A stretch of DNA of 64,000 nt from Micromonospora ferruginea (lineage in GTDB: Bacteria > Actinomycetota > Actinomycetes > Mycobacteriales > Micromonosporaceae): NCBI RefSeq assembly GCF_013694245.2, contig NZ_CP059322.2, positions 6,145,001 to 6,209,000 on the forward strand, written 5' to 3'. Below the pieces are notes generated by a model, which was not told the DNA's origin, made no database searches, and saw only the letters and a program-made list of their open reading frames with translations. Both the position numbers and the translations under genes were made by a program. Below, in pieces: positions 44,066 to 51,742 of this stretch (position 1 is the first letter of the stretch; the number at the start of each line of letters is the position of its first letter).

Positions 44066-45468
44066 GCGGCGAATTCAGCGCGGCTCTACGCCACGCGTTA
44101 GATTTCGACACGCCGGATCGACGAATCGACTCCTTGAAAACGAGCGTCAGCAACTTTCTGCGATCTGGCGATCAGTCTGCCCGCGTCAGGAAGACTGAGT
44201 ACTTCAATCACACCTTCGCACCTGACTTAGTGCTGACCTGGCCGGATGAAAGGCGTGAGAGACTGGTCTTCCTACGCACCAATCCGAACCCAGAATGGTT
44301 AGCAGCCGACCTTAAGGTCATCGCATCTAGCCACCCTATTATGCTCACGTTGGATGACTCCGGATCCGAGAAGGATTCAACTGCTCATGAACTCTTGGTG
44401 ACGGCCGCGAAGAAGGCGCGGACACTGATCACGGATCCAGACGCGATCGAGGAATTCGTCTCTCCTCGCGTTCCAATTACCTCGGTCCTTAGTAACGCGG
44501 TAATTCGTGGCGGCCTGGGCCTAATTGATGAGCAGGCCGCGAGAGGTGCAACCGAATCAGCCATCGCAGGTTTCTCTGCTGCGGAGAATTTGGAGGCGGG
44601 GCCCATTAGGTCGGCGCTCGTAGCCGCTGAAGGCATGTTGGACGACGAGCAGGCCAACCGCTTCAGCCGACTTTACCGGGCAGTCTGGGAGGGGCAGGGT
44701 GGGACTGCAGAGAACTTCCCCTCCCATCGAAACTTGACTGGCCCGCTAACAGGCGGGGATCTTTCCCTTCTCCTTGCAACCCTGACAACTGCTGACGCCC
44801 ACTTCTGGCGCAGAGTTGGCCGGAGCGTTCGACTTGAACAAGTGGTAGCTTTGGGGGCAGAGTCAGGGCCAAACTTGGGCTATCTAGTCGAAGCGAACCT
44901 GGATCGATTGCTAGCACGTGGAGCACGTGTATTCGGCCAAAGCGGTGCGTCCACCTCTGGGGGGCAACGGGCGGACTGGGGCATCGAACGAGACTGTCTA
45001 GCGCTGCGCGGTGACGGCTGGATCGCCTATTTCGCCGCTCGGTCGAACGACTTGCCTCCGCACGAGGTGCGTCACGGCGTTTCGGTTACCACCTTGGTTG
45101 AGGGTATCCGTCAGTTGGGAGTCCGGATGACCGACGTCAAAGTACAGCAGGATAACTTCGCCATCTCGATCCAAGCAGTTGGCGATGCCGACGTTGTCGA
45201 CAGCCCAGACTTCGGTCAACTAGTAGACCGTGGCGACTCGGTGGCGCAGGCAGCCGCAATAGCGATGTCCAGCGGACGCAATTTGATCGCGGACTTCGTT
45301 ACCGGAACGGCCATGGGTCACACTAATGCCTCTTTTTCGCTCGATGAGCTGGCGCAAGCCGCAGTTCGACTTTTACTTGAACTTAGTCATCGCAATGTTC
45401 CGGATTCCGACGTGAGGCTAGTCCCTGGTCGTGATCCAGTAGTAATTCAAGACCCACTTTGGGAATGA
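44062..45468 (+). CDS. 468-aa protein of unknown function (island gene 4)
   Basis: Not recognised. It begins with MSGEFSAALRHALDF, has a predicted alpha/beta N-terminal third (YFNHTFAPDLVLTW then RRERLVFLRTN, loosely like a degenerate restriction-enzyme fold), a helical middle and an alpha/beta C-terminal part (RADWGIERDCLAL, WIAYFAARSN). No transmembrane segment, signal peptide, P-loop or HEPN motif is visible. GGGGAGGAG precedes the ATG and it overlaps the nuclease-like gene by four bases, so the pair probably form a complex or effector/regulator couple. Composition is AT-rich like the rest of the island. Confidence 0.7.
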   Translation: MSGEFSAALRHALDFDTPDRRIDSLKTSVSNFLRSGDQSARVRKTEYFNHTFAPDLVLTWPDERRERLVFLRTNPNPEWLAADLKVIASSHPIMLTLDDSGSEKDSTAHELLVTAAKKARTLITDPDAIEEFVSPRVPITSVLSNAVIRGGLGLIDEQAARGATESAIAGFSAAENLEAGPIRSALVAAEGMLDDEQANRFSRLYRAVWEGQGGTAENFPSHRNLTGPLTGGDLSLLLATLTTADAHFWRRVGRSVRLEQVVALGAESGPNLGYLVEANLDRLLARGARVFGQSGASTSGGQRADWGIERDCLALRGDGWIAYFAARSNDLPPHEVRHGVSVTTLVEGIRQLGVRMTDVKVQQDNFAISIQAVGDADVVDSPDFGQLVDRGDSVAQAAAIAMSSGRNLIADFVTGTAMGHTNASFSLDELAQAAVRLLLELSHRNVPDSDVRLVPGRDPVVIQDPLWE

Positions 45469-45917
45469 CGGACTGTTTAGCCACCCTGCCGTTCGCGCTG
45501 CCATCGGTTCGCCCTTGTTGGCGGCGGGCCGCCGTCCGCCCGCCACATCAACCGGACCTTGACGCGGCCATGGGCTTCTCGTTCTGCGGCGGCCGACCGC
45601 ACTTCCCGCTGTTCGCGCAAGCCCCGAGACGTGTGGCGTGGCCGGGAGCGCAGCGACAACGGCGCGCAGGCCCGTGAGTCCAAGCGGCGTCACCTTCCGA
45701 CCGCTCAGGGCCACCTTGAGGCCGTGCCGAAGGCGGGAACTGCTATTGCTCTTCGACGGCGACCGGTTCGCGCTGGGTTGACCCGTTCCGCAGTCAAGGA
45801 GCCTCTGGTGTCGTTGATCTAGCTGAGTCCAGACGAGTCCCGCCTTTCGCGGCTCGTCGTACCAGGTGCGGCCACGCCCTCGGATGAGTCGTCGCGGCGA
45901 TGCGCGAGGATGGATAG
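45469..45917. other. right margin of the island, no convincing gene
   Basis: Composition returns to high GC. Short open frames overlap on both strands without domains or ribosome binding sites. The right island repeat (45813-45832) lies here. Confidence 0.45.
45813..45832 (+). repeat. island-flanking repeat, right copy
   Basis: GTTGATCTAGCTGAGTCCAG, the two halves of the left copy (40239-40268) joined without the ten-base spacer. Confidence 0.45.
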
Positions 45918-46145
45918 GTGCTTCAAGGGCTCTTCTATGCCTTCGTGCTGCTGTTCCTGGTGCTGCTCGCCTTAGGACTGGTCGTACTGGTCCCTCTCGT
46001 GCACCTGACGCGGTGGCTGTGGCGGTCGGTGCCGCGGTGGCCGTCCAGGTGGTGGCACTGGGCGAAGGCACTGACCGTCGACCCGCACCCGGTCGGGCCG
46101 TTCAACGACTCGCGGGACGTGTGGCCGATGCCGGCGGACGAATGA
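45918..46145 (+). CDS. small membrane protein
   Basis: A 75-aa hypothetical protein starting with GTG. Residues 4-32 form one strongly hydrophobic helix (FYAFVLLFLVLLALGLVVLV), followed by a Trp/Arg-rich stretch (RWLWRSVPRWPSRWWHW) that could lie at the membrane surface and a polar end. No family recognised. GC-rich like the core chromosome. The ribosome binding site is weak. Confidence 0.45.
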   Translation: MLQGLFYAFVLLFLVLLALGLVVLVPLVHLTRWLWRSVPRWPSRWWHWAKALTVDPHPVGPFNDSRDVWPMPADE

Positions 46146-46193
46146 GTCCCGCCGGCTGAGGTCGAACGCGGAACGACCTCCCGCAACTGCTCA

Positions 46194-46391
46194 CTAATTG
46201 CTGGTGTGGTGCTTCGCGAACTCTACGAAGGAAGCCCAGCGGGCGGCGGCGAAGGTCAGTGACGGGCCGGCGATGTCCTTGCTGTCCCGCACGCCGACGA
46301 CGCCAGGAAGATTGTCGGCCACCTCGACGCAGTTGCCCTCGTTGCCGCTGTAGCTGCTCTTGCGCCACCGAGGCGTGCCCATCTCAGTCAT
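46194..46391 (-). CDS. DUF397 domain protein
   Basis: A 65-aa DUF397 protein: WRKSSYSGNEGNCVEVAD, VRDSKDIAGPSLTF and WASFVEFAKHH. DUF397 genes are the standard partner of XRE/DUF5753 regulators in actinobacteria, possibly toxin-antitoxin-like or developmental (as WhiJ-type loci). Its first eight bases overlap the end of the regulator gene, so it is translated from the same mRNA. Confidence 0.9.
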   Translation of the reverse strand: MTEMGTPRWRKSSYSGNEGNCVEVADNLPGVVGVRDSKDIAGPSLTFAAARWASFVEFAKHHTSN

Positions 46392-47262
46392 CGTAGGTCT
46401 CCTTGATCAGGGCGCCGACCAGATCCTCGGAGGCGCGTTCGTCCAGGGCGAGGTTCCACAGAGTCTCCCAAACCGAGGTGTACGCCTCTACCTCGTTCGG
46501 CCGGTCGAGGTAGATGCTGCCGGTCAGCGACTCGCTGTAAGCCGTGGTCGGCTCGGCGGGCCGGGTGCCCTTCGCCGGAAAGTCGAGCAGTACGAAGTTG
46601 CCCGCCACCGACGCCCGGTGGGGGCCGATGTTGCTCGGGAGCACGCGGACACTGATGTTGGTCGACTGCGCCGCATTGACCAGATAGGCCAGTTGGGCCC
46701 GCCACGCTTCCACGTCGCCGGTCGGCCGGTGTAGGACGGCCTCATCGACAATCGCCTCGAAGAGGGGCGCGGCCGGACTTCTTCGGGCCAGAAGCTTTTG
46801 CCGCTCCATCCGGAGGGCGACTTTCTGAGCCACCTCCTGCGCCGTGCGACCGGGCTTGGTCTCGAAGACGGCGGACATGTACTCCGGTGTCTGAAGGAGC
46901 CCGGGGATGAGGTTCGGTTCGTACTGCCGGACGTGACACGCCGCCGCTTCGAGGCCGACGTACAGCTCGAACCACGCGGGGATCACGTCACCGTAGGCGT
47001 GCCACCAGCCCTTGCTCTTGCTCTCCCTGGCCAGCGAGACGAGCACTTCGGTCAGCTCGGTGGAGGTGCCGTAGAGCTGGCACATCAGGTTCACGTCGTG
47101 GGTGCGGAGCGAGGTCTGGCCAGCCTCCAGGCGGTACATCTTCGCTCGCGACCACTCAAGCGTGGTGGCGGCGGCCTCCAGGTTGATGCCGGCTTCCTCG
47201 CGAGCCTGTCGCAGCAGCCGCCCGAGCTGGCGGCGCGGGACGGACGATCCCGTCTCGACCAT
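46384..47262 (-). CDS. helix-turn-helix (XRE) regulator with DUF5753 domain
   Basis: A 292-aa regulator. The N-terminal XRE helix-turn-helix is LGRLLRQAREEAGINLEAAA followed by LEWSRAKMYRLEAGQ; the C-terminal ~180 residues are a DUF5753 domain (YEPNLIPGLLQTPEYMSAVF, VDEAVLHRPTGDVEAWRAQL). This architecture plus the downstream DUF397 gene is a WhiJ-like locus, usually linked to differentiation control in streptomycetes. A divergent small gene begins about 170 bases away, and that gap should hold the promoter. Confidence 0.92.
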   Translation of the reverse strand: MVETGSSVPRRQLGRLLRQAREEAGINLEAAATTLEWSRAKMYRLEAGQTSLRTHDVNLMCQLYGTSTELTEVLVSLARESKSKGWWHAYGDVIPAWFELYVGLEAAACHVRQYEPNLIPGLLQTPEYMSAVFETKPGRTAQEVAQKVALRMERQKLLARRSPAAPLFEAIVDEAVLHRPTGDVEAWRAQLAYLVNAAQSTNISVRVLPSNIGPHRASVAGNFVLLDFPAKGTRPAEPTTAYSESLTGSIYLDRPNEVEAYTSVWETLWNLALDERASEDLVGALIKETYDD

Positions 47263-47430
47263 CTGACCCCAATCTCACCTCAGATGCCCGTCTGTCTCAT
47301 TCGAGCCAGCGTGCACGCAGCGATGATGCGACGTCAATCTTTTCCCTCGAATCGCTTGCTGAGACGTTGCAGATCGAGCACCCGCTCCACCAGGTTGGCT
47401 GCTGACGAGGCTGACCGACGATCAGCGGAG

Positions 47431-47655
47431 GTGCGTGATGTCCCGACGCGGCAGACATCGCCACGGCGGCCGGCCGTGACGCCGGAGCAGCGGCTGGACA
47501 CGCCGTTCCTGGTGGCGCTGTCCTGGGCGATCATCGACTACCACGTGGCGTACACGTGCTCCCGCTGCCGGCCGTACGGCTGGTGTCCTCGGGTCGTGGT
47601 GGCGCGGGCCCGCATCCGCGCGTGGCGTCGGGTCCGCGAGCAGTGGCGGAGTTGA
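47431..47655 (+). CDS. small hypothetical protein with Cys motif
   Basis: A 74-aa protein from GTG 47431 (an internal GTG at 47476 is also possible). The core LDTPFLVALSWAIIDYHVAY is followed by TCSRCRPYGWCPRVVVARAR, three cysteines that could bind metal. GGAG directly precedes the start. Divergent from the XRE gene and overlapping the next small gene by 13 bases, so likely a two-gene unit associated with it. Function unknown. Confidence 0.5.
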   Translation: MRDVPTRQTSPRRPAVTPEQRLDTPFLVALSWAIIDYHVAYTCSRCRPYGWCPRVVVARARIRAWRRVREQWRS

Positions 47656-47894
47656 GGTCGGGCGCGCTGCTCCTCGTCAGCAGGGCGGCGAGCGTCCAGT
47701 TCGTGAAGCCGTTCCACTTCCGGTTGATCCGCGTCCTGGACTGGACCACCTACGACGGCTGGAACTGGCTGGACGGATACCAGCTCGACGAGCGGGGTGA
47801 CGCGGTGGCCCGTCGCTCGATCTTCGTCCTGCGAAGCGGGTTGAGGCCGGGTTCCATCCCGAGCCGCCGGCGGACGGTCAAGGCGCCGCGCTGA
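47643..47894 (+). CDS. small hypothetical protein
   Basis: An 83-aa protein from GTG 47643 (TTG 47652 is possible). FHFRLIRVLDWTTYDGWNWL and YQLDERGDAVARRSIFVLR look like a small conserved beta-rich domain that I recall next to XRE/DUF397 loci in Micromonospora. The upstream part of the longer open frame is Pro/Gly-rich and unlike protein. Function unknown. Confidence 0.5.
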   Translation: MAELRSGALLLVSRAASVQFVKPFHFRLIRVLDWTTYDGWNWLDGYQLDERGDAVARRSIFVLRSGLRPGSIPSRRRTVKAPR

Positions 47895-47994
47895 CGGTAT
47901 CGGTGTCCGCCCACCAGGCATCGGCGAGCATCGCCACATGATCGTCGCTGGTGGCCGGTTTGCGACAGTGCGGGGTCCGGGTATTCAGCGATAC

Positions 47995-48252
47995 ATGTCA
48001 GTCTCTGGTCGCCGCTCGGTCGACAGGTTCAACACGTACCTCGACGCCAGTGACGGCCAGCGACTGACCGCGATCGTGCTCGCCCTGGTGGCGGGGCCGG
48101 CGGCCGGGCTGCTCTGCGTCTGGCTGGCCACCTCGTTCCTGGGCGGCGCGCACTGGTTGGCGCAGACGCTCGTCTTCGCCGTCATCGGTCTGGTCGTCGG
48201 GGCGGGGCTGCTCGTCGTGTTGTCGAGGGTTGGCTCCCGTGCCCGGCGTTGA
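47995..48252 (+). CDS. small two-helix membrane protein
   Basis: An 85-aa hypothetical protein. After a polar start (SVSGRRSVDRFNTYLDASDG) two transmembrane helices follow (IVLALVAGPAAGLLCVWLA and LVFAVIGLVVGAGLLVVL) and a basic end. The ATG at 47995 is preferred over 47938 because the upstream residues are atypical. Confidence 0.5.
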   Translation: MSVSGRRSVDRFNTYLDASDGQRLTAIVLALVAGPAAGLLCVWLATSFLGGAHWLAQTLVFAVIGLVVGAGLLVVLSRVGSRARR

Positions 48253-48649
48253 CGGTCACGCCACGGTTGGCGTACGTCAGGTGGGTTTCGCCGTGAGTGA
48301 GGGAATCACCCTCTGGCGCTCATGCCGAATGCAGGTATGGTGGTCTATGGCCGGAGCCGACTTCGTCCTGCGGACGGGTCGTGGGCCAGGCGAGCATGAG
48401 TGCTGGTGGGATGGAGATTTCGCGTGCCTTGATCGCTTCGCGGCGAACGTCGGAATCCGCAGTGGACGGACTCGGCGGACGCCTTTCAACCCGATGACCT
48501 GGCTGCGTGTGGTGGGTGCTTGGGCCGAACGGCGGAACCTGACAGCTACTCGGGCTGCACAGGTCTTCTCTCCTTTTCTGCCCCTGACCGGTGTGGCACG
48601 ATCGTGGAACCTCCACCATCCCTGTGACACTCTCCCGACAGGAGCAATC
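48253..48649. other. non-coding stretch before the peptide/GGDEF-EAL genes
   Basis: About 400 bases of lower GC than usual. One frame stays open from 48230 into the peptide gene, but its translation has no domain and lacks a ribosome binding site. Probably the promoter and leader of the downstream genes; I could not define a clear -35/-10 pair. Confidence 0.4.
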
Positions 48650-48784
48650 ATGTCTGGTCGAAGGTTGGGCCGGCTGCTCGGCTCGCTCCTCGTGCTCGCT
48701 GCCCTTCTGGTTGGTTCCGGCGTCATCGGCAGCAACGAAGCGCAACTGGGCGACGTCATCTGGGCCGCCGACATCACCCGGTGA
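48650..48784 (+). CDS. 44-aa leader-like peptide overlapping the GGDEF-EAL gene
   Basis: Starts at ATG 48650 with AGGAG six bases upstream. Sequence: basic start (MSGRRLGRLLG), one hydrophobic segment (SLLVLAALLVGSGVIG) and a polar tail containing GDVIWAADITR. It looks like a small exported or membrane peptide. Its stop overlaps the GTG of the c-di-GMP gene (GTGA), a strong sign of translational coupling. I recall similar short peptides with a DVIW tail in front of actinobacterial diguanylate cyclase genes; this needs checking. Confidence 0.6.
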   Translation: MSGRRLGRLLGSLLVLAALLVGSGVIGSNEAQLGDVIWAADITR

Positions 48785-51345
48785 CCCAAGGACCGCCTCG
48801 TGCGGCACAGGGGAGTGGTATGGCCGGCCGGAACCAAGGACGCCGATCGACGGAGCGGGCCTGGCTCATCACCGCACCACTGACGCTCAGCGCGGTCGTC
48901 TTCAGCACCGCGATCGCGATCATCGCGGACGACCCCATCGGTGACTGGGGCTGGGGCCTCATCCTGCTCCTCGTGATGACGGCGGTCAGCGTCCCCGTCC
49001 TCAACTTCATCGTCCGGCGCCAGTCGGTGGCCGTGACGCTGACCGAAGTGCCGTTGGTGGTGGCACTGTTCTACCTGCCACCACTGACGGTGGTCCTCAT
49101 CTACACGCTGTCGACGCTGGGCTGGTGCGTCTGGCACCGCTTCACGCCGGCGAAACTGTGGTTCAACGCGGCCAAGGCCGCCGCCGCGACCTCGCTGGCC
49201 GGTCTCGTCCTCCTCGCCCTGCCGCCGTTGCAGGGCGTCGATCGGCCGGGCACCTGGGCCAGCCTCTTCGTCGCGATCAACACCATCACCCTGGTCAGCC
49301 TGCTCTCCGTGGTCGGCGTGCACGTGCTCCTGCAGGGTTGGCAGCCCGGCCGCGAGGCGTTGCGCACCGCCCCGTCCGTCTTCCTCACCTCGTCCATCAA
49401 CGCGTCGGTCGGCCTGCTGATCCTGATCGCGTTGGAGACGACCTGGTGGTCCGCGCTGCTGCTCGCCGCCCTGTTCGTCGCGCTCGGGCAGGTCTACCGC
49501 TCCTACTCCCAGTTCTTCCAGCAGCACCGCACGCTGGCCGGCATGTACGACCTGGCCCGCCTGATCACCACCAGCACCCAGGGCGCGCTGGGTGACGTGC
49601 TGCTCGACCGGGTCCGCGCGCTCATGCAGGCGGAATACGCCACGCTCTGGCTGCCCGCCCAGGGTCGTCACCCGGAGGTGCTGCTCACCGCCCGCGTCGA
49701 CGCGCCCGGCCTGCTGGACGTCGCCCCGACCCCCGCGGTGTTCCGGGAGCAGGCGCGCAGCCTGGGCCGCACGTTGACCACCGGCCGGCAGTTGGGCGCC
49801 GACACCGCGCTGCGCGGCGTGGCCGACGTGAAGCAGGTCAAGGACGCCATCGTGGTGCCGCTGCGGTCGGGCCAGGCGGTGATCGGGACGCTGGAGGTGG
49901 TCAACCGGATCAGCGACGTCGGCCACTTCACGCCGCGTGACCTGCCCGTCTTCGAGACGGTCGCCGCGCACGCCGCGGTGGCCCTGGAAAACTCGCGCCT
50001 CGTCGACCGGTTGCGGCACGACGCCGACCACGACGCGCTCACCAAGCTGCCCAACCGGCGCCGGCTCACCTCGGCGGTGGCCGAGGCGATCAAGATCGGG
50101 GCGCCGGACGAGGTGGTGGCGCTGCTGCTCTTCGACGTCGACCGGCTGCGCCAGGTCAACGAGTCGCTGGGCCACGCCGCCGGCGACAAGGTCCTGGTCG
50201 AGGTGGCCGAGCGGCTGCGCGCCTGCGCGCCCTCCTCGGCGCTGGTGGGCCGCGCCGGGGGTGACGAGTTCCTGGTGACGCTGCGGCTGGAGAGCGCCGA
50301 CGCGGCGCTGGAGCTGGCCGCGCAGCTCCGCGAGCAGATCCGCGACGAGATGGTCTTCGACGTGCTCACCCTGGACGTGGACACCGCGGTCGGCGTGGCC
50401 GTGCACCCCGACCACGGCGGCGACGCGGTGGCACTGCTCCAGCGGGTCGACCTGGCCGCGACCGCGGCCAAGTCGGTGCCGGGCAGTGTGCAGCTCTACA
50501 GCCCGGCGCTGGAGTCCCGCTCGCTGCGCCGGCTGGGCCTCGCCGGCGACCTGGAGCGGGCGTTGGCCGACGGCGACCTGGAGGTCTACTTCCAGCCCAA
50601 GGTGACGCTGCGGGACCGCCGCCTGGTGGGCGTGGAGTGCCTGGCCCGCTGGGAGCACCCGGCGCACGGCGCGGTCGAGCCGGACGACTTCGTGGCGGTG
50701 GCCGAGCACACCGGCCAGCTCGGCCGGCTCACCGAGTTCGTGCTCCGGGAGAGCCTGCGGCGCAGTCGCGACTGGAGCCACGGGGAGCAGGCGCTCTCCG
50801 TCTCGGTCAACCTCGCCGCGCGTACGCTCAACGACCAGCACTTCCCGGCGCTCGTGCGCGACCTGCTGGAGGAGTACGACGTACCCCCGCAGCGGCTCAC
50901 GCTGGAGATCACCGAGTCGGGTGTCCTGGACGGCACCGAACGTCCCATCCCGACCCTGCGCAGCCTCCGCGACCTCGGTGTCCGGCTCTCCGTGGACGAC
51001 TTCGGCACCGGCAACTCGTCCCTGGCCCAGTTGCGCCGGCTGCCGGTGCACGAGGTGAAGGTGGACCGGTCGTTCGTGCAGGGGATGGCGACCGATCCGG
51101 GCGACCTGGCCATCGTCAACGCGGTGGTGACGCTCTCCCAGCAGTTCGGCCTGACCGTGGTGGCCGAGGGTGTGGAGAGCGAGCTGACGCTGGAACTGCT
51201 CCAGGACATCGGCTGCGAGATCGGCCAGGGCTTCCTGTTCAGCCGGCCGCTGCCGTACGAGCGCCTGGAGGCCTGGTTCGGCGCCCAGGTCGATCCGGAG
51301 ACGATCGTCGCCGGGGAGCTTCCGCGCCTGCGTGTGGTGCCCTGA
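48781..51345 (+). CDS. membrane GGDEF-EAL (cyclic di-GMP) protein with GAF domain
   Basis: An 854-aa bifunctional-looking cyclic di-GMP enzyme. Residues 25-235 hold several transmembrane helices (MASE-like), then a GAF-type sensor to about 400, a GGDEF domain with intact AGGDEFL near residue 493, and an EAL domain. The EAL motif is ECL (GVECLARW, Glu near 619), but the other metal and catalytic residues are present: SVNLAARTL, EITESG, DDFGTGNSS, KVDRSFV, AEGVE and GFLFSRPL, so phosphodiesterase activity is plausible. GTG start overlaps the upstream peptide stop. Confidence 0.92.
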   Translation: MTQGPPRAAQGSGMAGRNQGRRSTERAWLITAPLTLSAVVFSTAIAIIADDPIGDWGWGLILLLVMTAVSVPVLNFIVRRQSVAVTLTEVPLVVALFYLPPLTVVLIYTLSTLGWCVWHRFTPAKLWFNAAKAAAATSLAGLVLLALPPLQGVDRPGTWASLFVAINTITLVSLLSVVGVHVLLQGWQPGREALRTAPSVFLTSSINASVGLLILIALETTWWSALLLAALFVALGQVYRSYSQFFQQHRTLAGMYDLARLITTSTQGALGDVLLDRVRALMQAEYATLWLPAQGRHPEVLLTARVDAPGLLDVAPTPAVFREQARSLGRTLTTGRQLGADTALRGVADVKQVKDAIVVPLRSGQAVIGTLEVVNRISDVGHFTPRDLPVFETVAAHAAVALENSRLVDRLRHDADHDALTKLPNRRRLTSAVAEAIKIGAPDEVVALLLFDVDRLRQVNESLGHAAGDKVLVEVAERLRACAPSSALVGRAGGDEFLVTLRLESADAALELAAQLREQIRDEMVFDVLTLDVDTAVGVAVHPDHGGDAVALLQRVDLAATAAKSVPGSVQLYSPALESRSLRRLGLAGDLERALADGDLEVYFQPKVTLRDRRLVGVECLARWEHPAHGAVEPDDFVAVAEHTGQLGRLTEFVLRESLRRSRDWSHGEQALSVSVNLAARTLNDQHFPALVRDLLEEYDVPPQRLTLEITESGVLDGTERPIPTLRSLRDLGVRLSVDDFGTGNSSLAQLRRLPVHEVKVDRSFVQGMATDPGDLAIVNAVVTLSQQFGLTVVAEGVESELTLELLQDIGCEIGQGFLFSRPLPYERLEAWFGAQVDPETIVAGELPRLRVVP

Positions 51346-51376
51346 TCAGGCGCGACACCTGTCGGGGGGATCCGAT

Positions 51377-51405
51377 TTCACCTCGGCGACGCGGTCGTGT
51401 ACTGT
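51377..51405 (+). promoter_or_regulatory. putative promoter of tRNA-Thr/tRNA-Met
   Basis: TTCACC (51377-51382), 17-base spacer, TACTGT (51400-51405), 35 bases upstream of the tRNA-Thr gene. Confidence 0.55.
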
Positions 51406-51440
51406 TTCCTCTGCGCGGCACCCGAAGGGTGATCGAGCAG

Positions 51441-51513
51441 GCCCCCTTAGCTCAGTCGGCAGAGCGTCTCCATGGTAAGGAGAAGGTCTACGGTTCGATT
51501 CCGTAAGGGGGCT
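51441..51513 (+). tRNA. tRNA-Thr (GGT)
   Basis: 73-base cloverleaf: acceptor GCCCCCT/AGGGGGC, D-arm with TTAGCTCAGTCGG, anticodon stem TCTCC/GGAGA with loop ATGGTAA giving GGT, T-arm TACGGTTCGATTCCGTA. CCA is not encoded. Confidence 0.95.
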
Positions 51514-51538
51514 CAAAGGGTCCGGCTGGACCCGCCAC

Positions 51539-51611
51539 GGCGGTGTAGCTCAGATGGCAGAGCAAGCGGCTCATAATCGCTGTGTCGCCGGTTCAATTCC
51601 GGCCACCGCTA
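51539..51611 (+). tRNA. tRNA-Met (CAT)
   Basis: 73-base cloverleaf: acceptor GGCGGTG pairing with CACCGCT (one G-U), anticodon stem AGCGG/TCGCT with loop CTCATAA giving CAT, T-arm GCCGGTTCAATTCCGGC. CCA is not encoded. The paired first base and position after tRNA-Thr suggest elongator rather than initiator tRNA. Confidence 0.93.
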
Positions 51612-51647
51612 CTCTCGTCCTCCGGGTTCGCCCGGTGGCCGGTGGGA

Positions 51648-51666
51648 TGGGCGCCACAGGCGCCCA
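51648..51666 (+). terminator. terminator after the tRNA pair
   Basis: Eight-base inverted repeat TGGGCGCC/GGCGCCCA with an ACA loop, followed by CTTT. Confidence 0.65.
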
Positions 51667-51668
51667 CT

Positions 51669-51698
51669 TTGCATGTCCGCGTCGTCAGCGCGTAGGCT
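51669..51698 (+). promoter_or_regulatory. putative promoter of rpmG
   Basis: TTGCAT (51669-51674), 18-base spacer, TAGGCT (51693-51698), about 45 bases before the rpmG start. Confidence 0.5.
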
Positions 51699-51742
51699 GA
51701 CACGCCGTAGTTGATATCCGTGAGCGAGGAAGGCACTCCGCC

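Larger units (their letters stand above)
40188..45917. mobile_element. candidate AT-richer genomic island at tRNA-Tyr
   Basis: Genes from about 41.0 to 45.5 kb are visibly richer in A/T than both flanks and use AT-ending codons rarely seen nearby. The block starts directly at the 3' side of tRNA-Tyr and is bracketed by related sequences GTTGATCTAG...CTGAGTCCAG. No integrase, transposase or relaxase is seen, so it would be a decayed or passively carried island. Boundaries are approximate. Confidence 0.5.

Noticed and set aside
48230..48649. N-terminal extension of the 44-aa peptide (184-codon frame)
   Set aside because: The extension lacks domains and start signals, while ATG 48650 has a clear AGGAG site and hydrophobic leader.
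48277..51051. 924-codon minus-strand frame opposite the GGDEF-EAL gene
   Set aside because: Shadow frame; the + strand has complete domains and coupled start.
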